Of a stretch of 64,000 nucleotides of DNA, positions 41,701 through 52,065 are shown piece by piece (position 1 is the first letter of the stretch; each line of letters opens with the position of its first letter). Made by a program: the position numbers and the translations under genes. The DNA is from Daucus carota subsp. sativus (lineage: Eukaryota; Streptophyta; Magnoliopsida; Apiales; Apiaceae), in contig NC_030383.2 in assembly GCF_001625215.2 (NCBI RefSeq), positions 54,618,380 to 54,682,379 of the forward strand. The letters are read 5' to 3'. The notes beneath the pieces were generated by a model. That model was not told where the DNA came from. It saw nothing but the letters and a program-made list of their open reading frames with translations, and did no database searches.

Positions 41701-42845
41701 CTTGGGAAATTGAAGAAGCTGCAAATTTAGAATCTATTATAGATCAATGCATCCTGGTAGAAGGCTCGGACAATTTAACCTGGTCAGTGTCTAAAAATGC
41801 TTACTCAGTCAAGAAAGCAGCAGAGTCTCTACAGGGCACATTAACAAAAGTGTCTTGGAAATTTATTTGGAAGCTAAGAGTCCCTTATAAAATCAGGATA
41901 TTCTTGTGGAAGATACACCTAAATATTATTCCTACAAGTCATTTTTTAGTGGGAAGAGGTGTTATTTCAAAAGAAAAGGAATTGTGTGCATTATGCAAAA
42001 ATGGAGTAGAGACAAGCGTGCACTTGTTTCTTGAGTGCATAGTGACAAGGAAAATTTGGCATGATGTCTCTGCATGGTGGCAAGTCACGTATCTACTAAA
42101 TGGAATTGGATCACTTTCTGCATTATGGGAGAGCTCGAGGTGTTTTCCAACAAAAAGGCTGCGATCTGTATGGAGGGTAATTATTAGTGCGGCGCTGTGG
42201 AATATTTGGATATCGAGAAATCAGATAGTATTTGGTAAAGGAGAAGATATAATTAATTCAATCCCTAGTCTCATCAAGATGACTGCTTTGGAGTGGTGCC
42301 AAGCGATGAATCTGATTCACCAGAATGCAGGGAAGAGATGGGTCCTTAATCCTTCAGGTGCGGTGTCGGAAACTGAAGAAAAGCATTTTAATGAGCTAAT
42401 TTCTTGTGGTTCTGAGTTGGTAGCATTTGTGGACGGATCTTGGAAGGAAAAAGGTGGCAGTATTCAAGCTGGAATAGGCGGGCTTATTTTTAATAATCTA
42501 GGTAATGCAATATTCAGTTTTTCAGGTCCTATCAAAGTAGATTCACCTTCTGAAGCGGAATGGGAAGCATTTGTGTATCTGGGTAATTCACTGGCAAAAT
42601 CAAAATGGAAGCATTGTTCGACTACAATCTACACAGATTGTTCTGGAATTATTTGCAAATATCTAGAGTTGTCCATCAAGTATCAAGTGCAGAACTCAAA
42701 TGATAATTCTGATTTCTTGGGACTTCCAAATATCAAGGTAAGAAGCGTGCCCTCTGAGATAAATTGTAAAGCAGATCACCTGGCTAAAAAAGGTGCCAAT
42801 CTCAAAAATTTTAATCAATTCTGGGTGCATGGGAATAAAAAGTAG
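38715..42845 (+). CDS. LINE ORF2: endonuclease, reverse transcriptase, RNase H
   Basis: 1376 residues with four parts in the usual order. An APE-type endonuclease (residues about 5-235) shows SWNIRGINN, LQETKS, IGDFNCVRD and HSDHKPIL. The reverse transcriptase has RPISLINSSMKI, GFIKGRQ, LDFEKAFDTINW, RRGLRQGDPLSPLLF and the catalytic FADD near residue 677. A zinc-binding RVT segment (about 1046-1120) has CALCKNG...HLFLEC. A C-terminal RNase H carries FVDGSW, SEAEWEAF, YTDCSG and ADHLAKKG, so all four acidic/His positions look present. ORF2 starts 53 bases after ORF1 in a different frame, so it needs reinitiation or another downstream route. It nicks target DNA and copies the element RNA. See the note on the frame continuing past its stop. 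Confidence 0.95.
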   Translation: MMNQINFLSWNIRGINNSVALRNLRDQVKANKVGIFCLQETKSENCPLYRMRSFFDMDRVDMLFQPSEGFSGGMITGWDKNLVKCVALAQSSNWIWTCFDSRGDDMKFHVVNVYSPQSLDKKRVLWNSLKNIIECVQGESICIIGDFNCVRDASERLNCVYRDKETEEFNELIMDCNLAEVHIVNSSYTWFGPENRKSKLDRVLINSNWLQSGDWQVKALNKKHSDHKPILLCCQSLVSSPKPFKVFNCYLTESLLDEVKKASIENQQWRGKSLHHILKEVKGMIKRNSSYSRSQLDNNITILEQEIDNMDNFGSDGEKYRERRAKLLLLYKQRDSMLKQKARIQWLQKGDGNNRFFHQAIHRRIASNSINRILWEGEWLTDHYRIKEVFFDHYSSFFQDSKVKLLKIGNLCLPRLTENGKIFLVNQISSVEIEAALHSLADDKAPGPDGMNIRSMKFLWPCIGGKVANFIEEFCNNFKIPKGLNSSFMALIPKVVSPSRVKDFRPISLINSSMKILTKILATRLASQLEYLISDTQSGFIKGRQATESILVVKEVAHSIQKRKCKGAILKLDFEKAFDTINWEFLMELMREMNFDKKWCRWIQTLLDSTRVSILVNGTPTKEFRPRRGLRQGDPLSPLLFNLAGEVLSRMISSAAGKGIFKGIRIGKNSNPITHLQFADDTVIFLDGSLESARGIKQVLQSFQMLSGLKINFDKSSIFSSSYSGSVLEDMAKELNCNIGKWPMCYLGISIGISAKRKIFWEPLIKKVRSKLSRWKADSLNQAGRLTLVKAVLDSVPIYWMNLHKIPTSISKNLDRIRRDFLWGRGDQNGEQARKLHLIAWDKICRSKDSGGLGLVPIRVRNLSLLGKWFYKWERERDRCWNRWIREKYNFSKYCGLSECKISGATSDCLQAIISASFEPKFRGLLNKNCFSWTLRNGKNIFFWEDTWVAEKPLKDIFKRLYRLSAYKEYSVKDFLQNRGGNSLKLSRFWFRPLRTWEIEEAANLESIIDQCILVEGSDNLTWSVSKNAYSVKKAAESLQGTLTKVSWKFIWKLRVPYKIRIFLWKIHLNIIPTSHFLVGRGVISKEKELCALCKNGVETSVHLFLECIVTRKIWHDVSAWWQVTYLLNGIGSLSALWESSRCFPTKRLRSVWRVIISAALWNIWISRNQIVFGKGEDIINSIPSLIKMTALEWCQAMNLIHQNAGKRWVLNPSGAVSETEEKHFNELISCGSELVAFVDGSWKEKGGSIQAGIGGLIFNNLGNAIFSFSGPIKVDSPSEAEWEAFVYLGNSLAKSKWKHCSTTIYTDCSGIICKYLELSIKYQVQNSNDNSDFLGLPNIKVRSVPSEINCKADHLAKKGANLKNFNQFWVHGNKK

Positions 42846-43276
42846 GGCTGAACAGAGCAGCGTTTTGTGGCTGTACATGAAGCTGATCTAGGACCTGCAG
42901 TGGAAGATGGTGGCAATGATCAAGCTCCTCAGGTTGAAGATGAGGTTCAGGAGGATAATGAAGTTAATGTTGATGGTGTTGCAGTGGAAATTGCTGAGGC
43001 GATGGAGTGAGATTTTTAAACCATGCAGATGAAGAAAGCTAAAGGGGTGAGGTAGTATTTTGGTTGTGTCAGAAGCTACTACTTGAACTACTATTAGTAT
43101 TATTAGAGATCTAGTTTAAGGTAATTTCTATTAGAGTTATGGCAAGGGCTGGAGAAAATCTTTTGATATCTGGTTTAGGTTTGAGGGCTAAGGTTTTTAC
43201 CTTTGTTGGTGATCTTTTCTGCTTCTTTTGTAATGCCTATGTAACCGTTTATTATCAATGAAATCCTTCGCTTTTC
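42846..43276 (+). other. LINE 3' region with an in-frame acidic reading stretch
   Basis: After the ORF2 stop (TAG, 42843-42845) and one codon there is a second stop (TGA, 42849-42851). The same frame is then open from 42852 to a TGA at 43008-43010. It encodes 52 residues, strongly acidic (VEDGGNDQAPQVEDEV is typical). The remaining 266 bases are a true 3' UTR. Either ORF2 once ran 54 codons longer or this tail has been joined from elsewhere. Confidence 0.6.
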
Positions 43277-43289
43277 AAAAAAAAAAAAA

Positions 43290-43303
43290 ATAAAATAAAT
43301 TAT
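43290..43303. repeat. LINE target-site duplication, right copy
   Basis: An exact repeat of the 14 bases at 36555-36568 lies immediately after the poly-A tail. The first A is shared with the tail, so the true duplication is 13-14 bases. Confidence 0.85.
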
Positions 43304-43535
43304 TGGAGGAGACGTTTTGTTTTAAAACCAAAAAACTAACTTTTTATTCTATATTATAGAAATAGTTGAATCTTATTTCTAGGTCATGGCTTTACTGTTA
43401 TGCTACCACCGTGAAGAGGTGGCTTGTGATGTCATATGTCCGATACAATATGTTTAAAGCTGAGGTGGTTGTCTGAGTGTTTACAAAAACTTTATTCAAA
43501 TATCAAAGAAATGACTTTTTGTATTCAAATCAATA

Positions 43536-44726
43536 CCCTTTATTAATAAGCGAAACCACATTTCAGTGGAACATCGGTACCAAAACTACCAAAATTTGGT
43601 CACTTTCATATTGATTAGGATTTTATAATCATTATTATACTATTATCAAGACTTCTATATTTGAATAAAATTTTATTATTAAAGACCTCAATATTCATTA
43701 GGACAGTGAAAGACTTTTATATTAATTAGAATATTATGAAAAGACTTCTATGTTAATTAGGATTTTATTATTAAAAATTTCAATATTGGTTAAGATTATT
43801 ATACTACTATAAAAAGAATTCTATGGTGTTTAGGATTTTGTAAAATAACATTTATCATATATTTGACAAGATTTTGTTTTATAACAATTATCTCACTAAT
43901 AAAAATATATTATCAACAAAATTATTTGTTTTAATATTTTAAAAGTCAAATAATTTAATATACGGAACAACTCTATAAATCTTTTAGCATGCTTCAGAGT
44001 TCAAATAAATAAGGAGTTCATATTGATATTAATATGATATCCTATCAATAGAATAATAATGTCAACGAAATTATTCGTTTTAATTTTTAAAAATCATACA
44101 ATTTAATTTACAAAATAAATTTATAAATTTTTTATTATATTTCAGAATTAAAATGAACAAGATTCAATATTGATACTAAAGTACTCGCTACTATTTCTAA
44201 AGGGGCTTATGCACTCCACTCGCTGTCTACTAAACGAGCGTTCGAGCGAGCGGGCGAAGCCTTCCATTTAGTTGCTTCCCCCCTTTTCCCTCACCCTACT
44301 CTTCCATTTCCGCTTAAGCTTCCCCGATTTGTGGGATTAATTGATTGGATACCCGAGAACCATAATCTTTCATAGAAACAGCTTCTACGACGATAGAGAG
44401 GGGTCAGGTTTGTTTGGCATCTATGCCCCCGGCCCTACAAACATAAAAATTTTATAGAGTTAATTTCTAAGTTAAATATTTTCAGTTTTAAAATTTAAAA
44501 TATTTAGTTATATTTGGATAGAATTCTATATCATGAATAATCGTTATGTAAAAAAATCCTGATCAATATATATGTCTTATATCTTTTAATAGGAGTATAA
44601 TATTTTTAATAGGAATTTAATAATGATATAATAATAATAATAATTAAATATAATATATGATGACCAAATTTTGGTAGTCTGGTACTGATATTCCACTGAA
44701 ACGTGGTTTCGCTTATTAATAAAAGG
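43536..44726. repeat. Segment bounded by ~66-bp inverted repeats
   Basis: The left arm (43536-43602) includes attaataagcgaaaccacat and ctaccaaaatttggtca. The right arm (44661-44726) carries the same text inverted (tgaccaaattttggtag, then gtggtttcgcttattaat) with a few mismatches. Between the arms lie AT-rich direct repeats and an organelle-like piece. No clear target duplication was seen, so whether this is a transposon or an inverted duplication is open. Confidence 0.6.
44200..44440. other. Organelle-like (possibly mitochondrial) DNA insertion
   Basis: This 240-bp block has a balanced base composition unlike its AT-rich flanks. Phrases such as gagcgagcgggcgaagcc are of the sort found in plant mitochondrial intergenic DNA. 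No gene is recognised. Assignment to mitochondrion rests on texture and memory only. Confidence 0.35.
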
Positions 44727-44754
44727 AGCCCAGATGGAACAAAATAGGATGATG

Positions 44755-45145
44755 AACCACTAGGGTCTCTCTCTTGGGCGGGGCATCTCAAGTACATGTA
44801 TCTTTACCGATTAACCAATTTTTAAACGCCGGAGTAGATCCTAAAGAGATACCACTTCCTCATGAATCGGGATCTTTTGGCTCAACTTTATCCCAGTTTT
44901 GCTGAGGGAGCAACTCCCTTTTTCACCTTGAATTGGTCAAAATATTCAGACTTTTTTACTTTTAGTGGAGGATTAGATCCAGTAACTGGGGGTCTATGGC
45001 TGACCGATATCGCACACCATCATTTAGCTATTGCAATTCTTTTCCTGATAGCAGGTCATATGTATTGGGGCATTGGTCATGGCCTAAAAGATATTTTAGA
45101 GGCTCATAAAGGTCCATTTACGGGTCAGGAACATAAAGGCCGAAA
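44755..45145 (+). pseudogene. psaA: Plastid psaA fragment in nuclear DNA (NUPT)
   Basis: The translation matches the middle of the photosystem I P700 apoprotein A1: [40 protein letters not shown] and [16 protein letters not shown]. The real gene is about 750 codons and lives in the chloroplast; only about 130 codons are present. It is decayed: extra bases near 44786, a deletion and frame change near 44866, three codons missing inside the HMY...WGIGHG region, and divergence after HKG. It makes no functional product. It could have come directly from the plastid or through a mitochondrial copy. Confidence 0.9.
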
Positions 45146-46214
45146 CTATAGACATACGTCAGATATTTGTTTTAATCTTTAAAACTCATACAATTTAATT
45201 TATAAAACAAAACTATAAAATTTCTATCATATTTCAAAATTAAAATAAACAAGATTCGATATTGATACCAAAGAACCAAAAAACTTCGTCATATATTTTT
45301 TAATAATAATAATAATTATCATTAAGTGTTTTTCAGAAGATTGCTATAAAGACTAATAAGGTGGTGGTAACACTGACTTGACAAATTGAAACTCAAAGAA
45401 AATGAAGTTATTGTCCATATTTCAACATATAATAAAAGAAACGAAACTCTGGACATACGTCAAAATATTTGATATCAAATTACTTTTGAAAGGTTAATTA
45501 ATTTTGTCAAACTACAATATTATAAACGAACTTGTATATGTTGATCTTGAATATTATTTTCGCAATTTTAAAATCATCAAACAACATAATGATTTTACTA
45601 AAATAAAACATATTGTTAGAGTTACGTTCCATAAAGTCCGCATTTATGCCGCAATAAGTACCAGTCATAATATTTTAGTTTAGTCGTAAATAATATCTTT
45701 AATTATTCAAATTTATATATAATTTATCATCTTCAGGCAGTTTTAAATATATAATTATCAATTAATCATTAACATTTTTCACAATTAACAATCATTAAGA
45801 TCATTATTCTACTTATGAGTTATATTTTAGAACATATATAGTGTTTAGTGATTTATAAAATAATTGTTTTATATTTTGATTGCAACGATTATATTGTGGA
45901 ACATAACCTACAGATTGTCGGATATTTACAAATATTGTAGACTAAAAAAATTAAAATTGAAACGATTAGATTATTTTTAAATAATTTTGGACTCCAATAC
46001 TCTTATTTTATGAACTCCATAGAACGGGGACTCATATCGTTATGAATTTAAAGTAGGATCAAATTTTAATATATAGAAAGTCTTATATTAAATAATAATA
46101 ATTTAAATATTATTTAAAAACAATAATATAGTAAGTATAATAAAAATATGATAATGTAATTAAAAAAAGACTTTATTCTTTTAATAAATAACAAATTTTA
46201 AAATTTTATTTAAA

Positions 46215-46242
46215 CTTGTGCTTGGCACGGGCTATCAACTAG
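46215..46242 (+). mobile_element. Helitron-like 3' terminus
   Basis: The stem cttgtgc/gcacggg (with G:T pairs) and a short loop are followed by gctatcaa and CTAG (46239-46242), then T. This matches the Helitron 3' signature. The candidate body lies upstream (possibly from about 43350) and would include the organelle mosaic, but the 5' end is not proven. Confidence 0.5.
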
Positions 46243-48440
46243 TATTAAAGAAATGACTTTTTGCTTATAGTAAAGAAGTGGAGTAAAATTGATAAATAAA
46301 TAAACAATAAAGTGTTTAGAATATAAGCAAAAGTTGTGACAAAGAAAGTAGCATTATCAGCTTCTTAAAAGTGTTTCTATTTTTTTACCCACATGAATAA
46401 AAAAAGCAGAAAACAGAAGCACCTTTTGCAAACAAACACCACTTTTATCTCCATGGCTGTCTTCTTTGTTCCTTGCTTATCTTAGCTTAATTTTCATATT
46501 TCACTTAACTTTAAATTTGAGATTAATATGTTACATAATAAAATAAAACTAATGACATACAAGAACTTTATGCTATTTATTATACATGTTTCTCCCCCTC
46601 TCTCTCCCTTTACAAGAAGTAGCCGCGTTTATTATCTGATCTTTCTGAAAACCCTTAAAAACAAGTAGCGTTTTCATCGAAATGTCACCATGAAAAGTCC
46701 CTAACTCTTTTTTTTTATTTCTTTTCTTCGATAATTTTTCGCTTTGGCAAAGAATTTATATCTTTCTATGAGGTTTGGTTTTTTTTTTCTAATATCTAAA
46801 TTTCCGGAGTTTTGCGGGTTTTTTTTTCCGATTCAAGCGGAGCTAATCGAATTCCTATCATGTGACTTCGACTATATTATCTAATTTTTTTATTTTTCAG
46901 TTTACTTTTATTCCGGTCTTTAACTTGTATTTTCAGGTTGTTTTCTCTCCTCGATGAGAGGTTTGCTTTCACTTTTTTATTATAAGCGATGATCTTGATT
47001 TGATGAATTTCAGTATGAAATTGTAATAATGATAGCTCCATCAGGAAATGAGGAAGAGGGTGGTTGCTACTTATACTTGTATATATTATTTTTAAAATAT
47101 CGTTTAACTATCAGTTTACGAAAAGAGACGATAATAATTTATTGTTTCTTTGACTCGATCACGAGTATAGACGCCTATGATTTTTTATTATTAGATTAAC
47201 AGCTTTATTAAAAAAACTAATAACACGCTATTAATATTAAACAAAATGAATGACACAAATATTGACGCAAAAAGTTGCAATATAAAATAACACCATTGGG
47301 TAGATAATAGTCATCCGGTGCATCAAATAATCAAGTAGATGGATACATTTTATTTTAAATTAACATCTTTTAAGTAGATGGATAAAAAATTAACTAAAAA
47401 ATATTGTTAAAATGTTATACAAAAATTAGAAATATAAATATTTACAATTATTGTTAAAAACTATATTACTATTTTAAATTACTATAAAAGAAATTAATTT
47501 CATATAAAATATTACAAAGATGCTATTTGAAACATGTATATTCACTTCAACAAACAAATTTGAAAAACTATTTTAAATAATTAATTAAAAACAAAATACG
47601 AAACCTAATTTTAAGAATCAGATAAAATATAAAACCTTAAGAGTTAAACATGAAAAACGAACATGACATGACTAATAAAAAGATAAAAATTAATCTTAAA
47701 ACTAAAATAAAATCGATTAAAAATCTTGTTTGGAAGTTAGAAATTTGAGATAAAATTAGAGGTTTGGGCCCTTTGGGGTGTTTGAGGTTGCTAATGTTGT
47801 TGTTTGATAGTTAGCCGATTGTAATAGAGACGCAGTCTCAAAAGGTTAATTTACAAAAAACTACTTTGAGGAGTTTTTTGAATCAGAGATTTTGGCATGT
47901 GTCATAGAAGACTAATAATAAAAATATCTACTCTCGTAACTAGTCAAATATAATTCAATCCGCTGATAGGTAACCCGCTGATTCCTAAACATGATGTATG
48001 TAACTACAAAAAACACTTCTAGACCATTATTCTGCAGTACCTCTAAATACATTGGAAGTATAAATTTCCATACTATGTAAAAAATATTCAACCAAACAAA
48101 GTAGCTTATCAATGTTCCAAGGAACTTAAAGTTACTTAGCTGGGTTCTTGATAAAAGATGAGTTCTAAGGCGATGATTATAACTTGTGGAGTTTTTCGGT
48201 CGAATTCAATTCCCCATGTTAACATGATCTCCTAACAAGTTGCAAGAATGTCCCATAATACCAAGTTGCAAGTTTTTGAAGGCTCTAACAAACTCTTGCT
48301 GCATATGCAGATGTGCCAAAATACCATATCTCTTGAAACATATATATGTGAGCCACACAAATTTAAGCTACAAACTATATGGCATAACCAACCTCGCCCC
48401 CATACTACATTGTCACACTTTTATTATCTTCTCAATCACT
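46243..48440. other. Spacer upstream of SBPase
   Basis: No gene is supported. The stretch 46560-47060 has a pyrimidine-rich, leader-like texture (tctccccctctctctccctt) and an acceptor-like ttgatgaatttcag near 47013, followed by ATGATAGCTCCATCAGG. It could be the stranded 5' end of a lost gene. The remainder is AT-rich. Confidence 0.4.
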
Positions 48441-48449
48441 CCCCATGTC

Positions 48450-48457
48450 CACGTGGC
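48450..48457 (+). promoter_or_regulatory. G-box in the SBPase promoter
   Basis: CACGTGGC lies about 140 bases upstream of the SBPase start codon. G-boxes are common in promoters of light-regulated photosynthesis genes and bind bZIP and bHLH factors. Its position suits such a role; binding is inferred. Confidence 0.5.
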
Positions 48458-48594
48458 AGCCTAACATTGACTGCTTATCTTCTCCTTCCATATTCAGCTA
48501 GCACTTTTAGTATCCCATACTCAATAACACTTCTTGTATATCATTCTCCTCTGCATAAAATTTTCAAGTTGAGTTATCAAGAATATACTTAACA

Positions 48595-51421
48595 ATGGAG
48601 GCTGCTAATATTACATGTTGTGCACGTGGGACCCTTCTTTCGAGCGTTGCTTCGCAACATTCGACTACTTCGCTGGCCTCTCCTCGTTCCATTTCTGCAT
48701 CTTACACATCCAAGGTACTTATTTTTACATGTATTTAGTACATATGTTGTAACTTGTGACATAAGATGGTATGACAATATGAAGTTAAATATTTTGAGTT
48801 TGCAGTGTTTAAAATCAAGCTCACTGTTTGGGGAATCCTTGAGGACTATGCCAAGATCATCACTCAAGGTTTCCAAGTCTAAGAAGTCTTCCACCCTTGT
48901 GACAAAATGCGAAATTGGTGACAGTTTGGTAAGTGTTTCAGTTCCTTATTTTCATATACACCCGCAACAGTAAGATGTACGGAGACCTTAACTCTACTCA
49001 GAGGACTAAATATAATGTTTTTGTAAACAATATCATAATCATGGGGCAACAATAATATCCCTCCATATCGAATTTTGTTAATTGTGTTCTTTAATAAAAA
49101 AAAATCAGAAATTTGGGTTAATTGCGCCTTGCAAGACATTCATTTAAGACAAATAGAGGGACTTTGCACTTGTGAAATTAAATGCACCCTTGACAAAAAG
49201 CACTTGAAATATATCACTTAGAGCAAGTCCAAGAGATGCCCTATCTCATGTCCTAAGTTATAATTTAGGGCAATTGACGAAAAAACTTGATCCAACAATG
49301 TCCTAGTGATGCCCTATATCACTAGGACAACCTCCCCAAGCCCTATTTTTGGGGCACATCTCTCCTTGCCCTATTCTATATTTTATTATAAATTCTCATC
49401 AACACTCTCTTTCTCTCTCTACTTTTATAGTATGCTTTAATGATGAAAGAGAGTTTTTAATAATAAAATATTAGACATATTGTGAGAATAAGGCACATTG
49501 TTGGAGTTCAAATTACTAAAGTATGTCCTAAATTACTAGGACATGATATTTTATATTATATTTGGGGCTTGAACTAGGACACTCTTGGACTTGCTCTTAG
49601 GATGTTGAAGCTGAGGGAGCCTTAAATTATAAGGCCTCTGCCTCTAGGGCAATGTTTTTGTGGTTTGACATTTTCACTTATGAGTAAACATTGTGGATGT
49701 TGGTGGCTCAAATTATAAGAGGTGAAAGTGAATTACAAATTCAGTCAGAGAAAATGCCAACATGATTTAACTTGGCAAAATGTATATTGCTGACTCGATT
49801 TCTTTGAAAACAGGAAGAATTTTTATCAAAGGCAACAGAGGACAAGGGGTTGATCAGATTGATGATGTGCATGGGAGAAGCAATTAGGACCATTGCCTTC
49901 AAAGTAAGAACAGCTTCTTGTGGAGGAACCGCGTGTGTCAACTCTTTTGGAGACGAGCAGCTTGCAGTTGACATGCTTGCTGACAAACTCCTGTTTGAGG
50001 TAAGATCCTTAACTAGAAGTGACTTCTTTACCTAAATCCTGTTACCCTTCTGTTTCTCCACATTGCATTGTTAATGATTTTTAAACATATTTGCAAGACT
50101 ACGAACTTTCTTACAAGAATAAGATTATTGTCGCTTCATTATGATCATGAACAATTTACACATTGTTATACACTTTTTGCAAGTTTTTGATTCTAAAATA
50201 AAATTCCAACAACTTCTCTTAAAGAAGGCAGCACTGAATAATAATTTATTAATTACTCTCTTTGTGTTTAATTATGTAGGCCTTGACGTACTCCCATTTC
50301 TGCAAATATGCTTGCTCTGAGGAAGTCCCTGAGCTTCAAGATATGGGAGGTCCAGCTGAAGGTTAGGATCTTATCAATTAAAAGTTAAATTATATATAAG
50401 ATAGCTACTAATATGGGTGCTGTTATAAATTACAAACAGGAGGGTTTAGTGTTGCTTTTGATCCACTTGATGGCTCTAGTATTGTGGACACAAATTTCAC
50501 TGTGGGCACCATCTTTGGTGTGTGGCCTGGAGATAAACTAACAGGGGTAACAGGAAGAGATCAAGTTGCAGCAGCCATGGGAATCTATGGACCTCGAACT
50601 ACATATGTGATCGCTCTCAAAGACTGTCCTGGAACCCATGAGTTCCTTCTCCTTGACGAAGGTGGGACCAAAGACCTTAATATGCTGTGCAGAACTACCT
50701 AGTTATTATATAAGTCATATATGAAATAATGGATTTTTATACATCAGGAAAATGGCAACATGTCAAAGACACAACTGAGATTTCAGAAGGGAAGATGTTT
50801 TCTCCTGGAAATTTGAGAGCCACATTTGACAACCCTGATTACAAAAATGTAAGCTCTTTTGATTTTATAGAGAATCTAATTTTGATTTCTTTGGTAATCA
50901 TACTTGGAATCACATTTTAAGTTCTCTTCTTGCCAAAACAGCTAATCGACTACTATGTCAAAGAGAAATACACACTGAGATACACCGGTGGAATGGTGCC
51001 TGATGTTAACCAGGTATTTCCAATCTTTTTTTAGATGAATAAGCCAATTTACTTCTGCACCATCAGATTATCTTAACAGGTACTAATAAACGGAAAACCC
51101 ACTGGTAAAGCTTACATTTGTTTCCTCTAACATTTGCAGATTATTGTGAAAGAAAAGGGAGTGTTCACAAATGTTATCTCTCCAACAACTAAGGCTAAGC
51201 TAAGACTGCTATTCGAGGTGGCTCCTTTGGGGCTCTTGGTTGAGCAAGCTGGGGGATACAGTAGTGATGGCACACAGTCTGTGCTAGATAAAGTGATAGT
51301 TAATCTTGATGACAGGACTCAAGTAGCTTATGGATCCCTGAACGAGATTATAAGATTTGAAGAAACTCTATACGGATCTTCCAGGCTGAAGAAAGGTGTG
51401 CCAGTAGGCGCTTCTGCTTAA
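48595..51421 (+). CDS. SBPASE: Sedoheptulose-1,7-bisphosphatase, chloroplastic
   Basis: Eight exons: 48595-48714, 48806-48928, 49814-49999, 50280-50361, 50440-50661, 50748-50848, 50942-51013 and 51140-51421, giving 395 residues, the normal length. The enzyme removes the 1-phosphate of sedoheptulose-1,7-bisphosphate in the Calvin-Benson cycle stroma. The first ~80 residues form a Ser/Thr-rich transit peptide ending near [10 protein letters not shown]. The redox pair is visible in TASCGGTAC (Cys about 117 and 122), the disulfide that thioredoxin f reduces in light. Metal and phosphate binding residues lie in [14 protein letters not shown] (about 177), with GGMVPDVNQ and the C-terminal VPVGASA. 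One unusual residue is Cys in [12 protein letters not shown], where Tyr is usual. A Tourist MITE sits in intron 2. It appears fully functional. Confidence 0.95.
49221..49596. mobile_element. Tourist-like MITE, copy 2, in SBPase intron 2
   Basis: The ends are gagcaagtccaagagatgcc and ggacactcttggacttgctc, with TTA on both sides. It is the same family as the element at 18651-19020. Length is 376 bp. It contains aggacatgatattttatatt and similar AT-rich filler. Confidence 0.8.
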
Positions 51422-52065
51422 ACAATTCTACTCAACACATATGCTATCCTTCTAGTAGAATAGCACTACAGTGCATCCTACTCAAGTTCGTAGATTGTGG
51501 AGATCAGCTACCAGCTTATTATAACAAGTTTAAGTGTGTTATAAGAAGAGGTCAAATGTCTTGGTCGCTGTACTTTGCGTGAGATTGTTGTTTATCTGCT
51601 TTTAAAGTACAAGAAAGAGGAATTTTAAATTTTTTATATATACTAATTATAATGCTCATGATCTCTAGTATTCATACTTCTCTCAATCTCTCCTCAGCAA
51701 TTTTATTCTAGTTATGATAATAATACACTAACTGGTTTACTGAGAAGAACACACCTATTTATGTTAAAGACAAGTGTTTTGACAGTAAAGAACTGGATCC
51801 TAATATACTTTCTATACTCGGACTTCTGTTTGTATGAATATATTGATCCAAAATATATGACAGGGATGTTTTGAAACATCGTAGTAGTCTAAAACGATAC
51901 CTAGGAGTCATCTCCCCTGACCTCTGATCAGAGTTGTCTAGGAAAATGCCAAATCACATTGTTTTACCTTGGATACCTTCACAAGACTGATAATAAGTTT
52001 TATTAAATATTGTTTACCTGTTTGGGAAGAAAGTGAAGATACTTTGAGGGTTAATATTAATTCTG
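51422..52065. other. SBPase 3' region and short spacer
   Basis: The first 250 bases are likely the SBPase 3' UTR. No other gene is seen before the SRPBCC fragment. A small open frame at 51969-52163 overlaps the next gene's first exon in another frame. Confidence 0.45.

Larger units (their letters stand above)
36569..43289 (+). mobile_element. Full-length L1-type LINE retrotransposon
   Basis: The element has a very short 5' leader (about 35 bases), two long uninterrupted ORFs, a 3' UTR ending atgaaatccttcgcttttc and a poly-A tail from 43277. An exact 14-bp target-site duplication flanks it. Two open frames of 685 and 1376 codons plus a perfect duplication point to recent insertion and possibly intact mobility. 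The element sits in AT-rich intergenic DNA between ADSL and SBPase and interrupts no gene. Confidence 0.93.
43918..45280. repeat. Three dispersed copies of a ~125-bp AT-rich unit
   Basis: Related copies start near 43918, 44068 and 45155. They share the phrases catacaatttaatttaya and aacaagattcratattgata. Copies two and three flank the organelle-derived DNA. Their order suggests that the organelle pieces were inserted into, or picked up by, a repeated element. Confidence 0.5.

Noticed and set aside
44862..45182. 106-codon frame matching PsaA, as a real gene
   Set aside because: psaA is a plastid gene; this copy is a short, frame-broken fragment in nuclear repeats.
46930..47200. Possible short gene starting ATGATAGCTCCATCAGG near 47030
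   Set aside because: It has leader-like context but the frame soon runs into AT-rich sequence with no recognisable product; mentioned only as a possible remnant.
48240..48592. Two overlapping + strand frames just upstream of SBPase
   Set aside because: They lie in the promoter and leader region and have no family resemblance.
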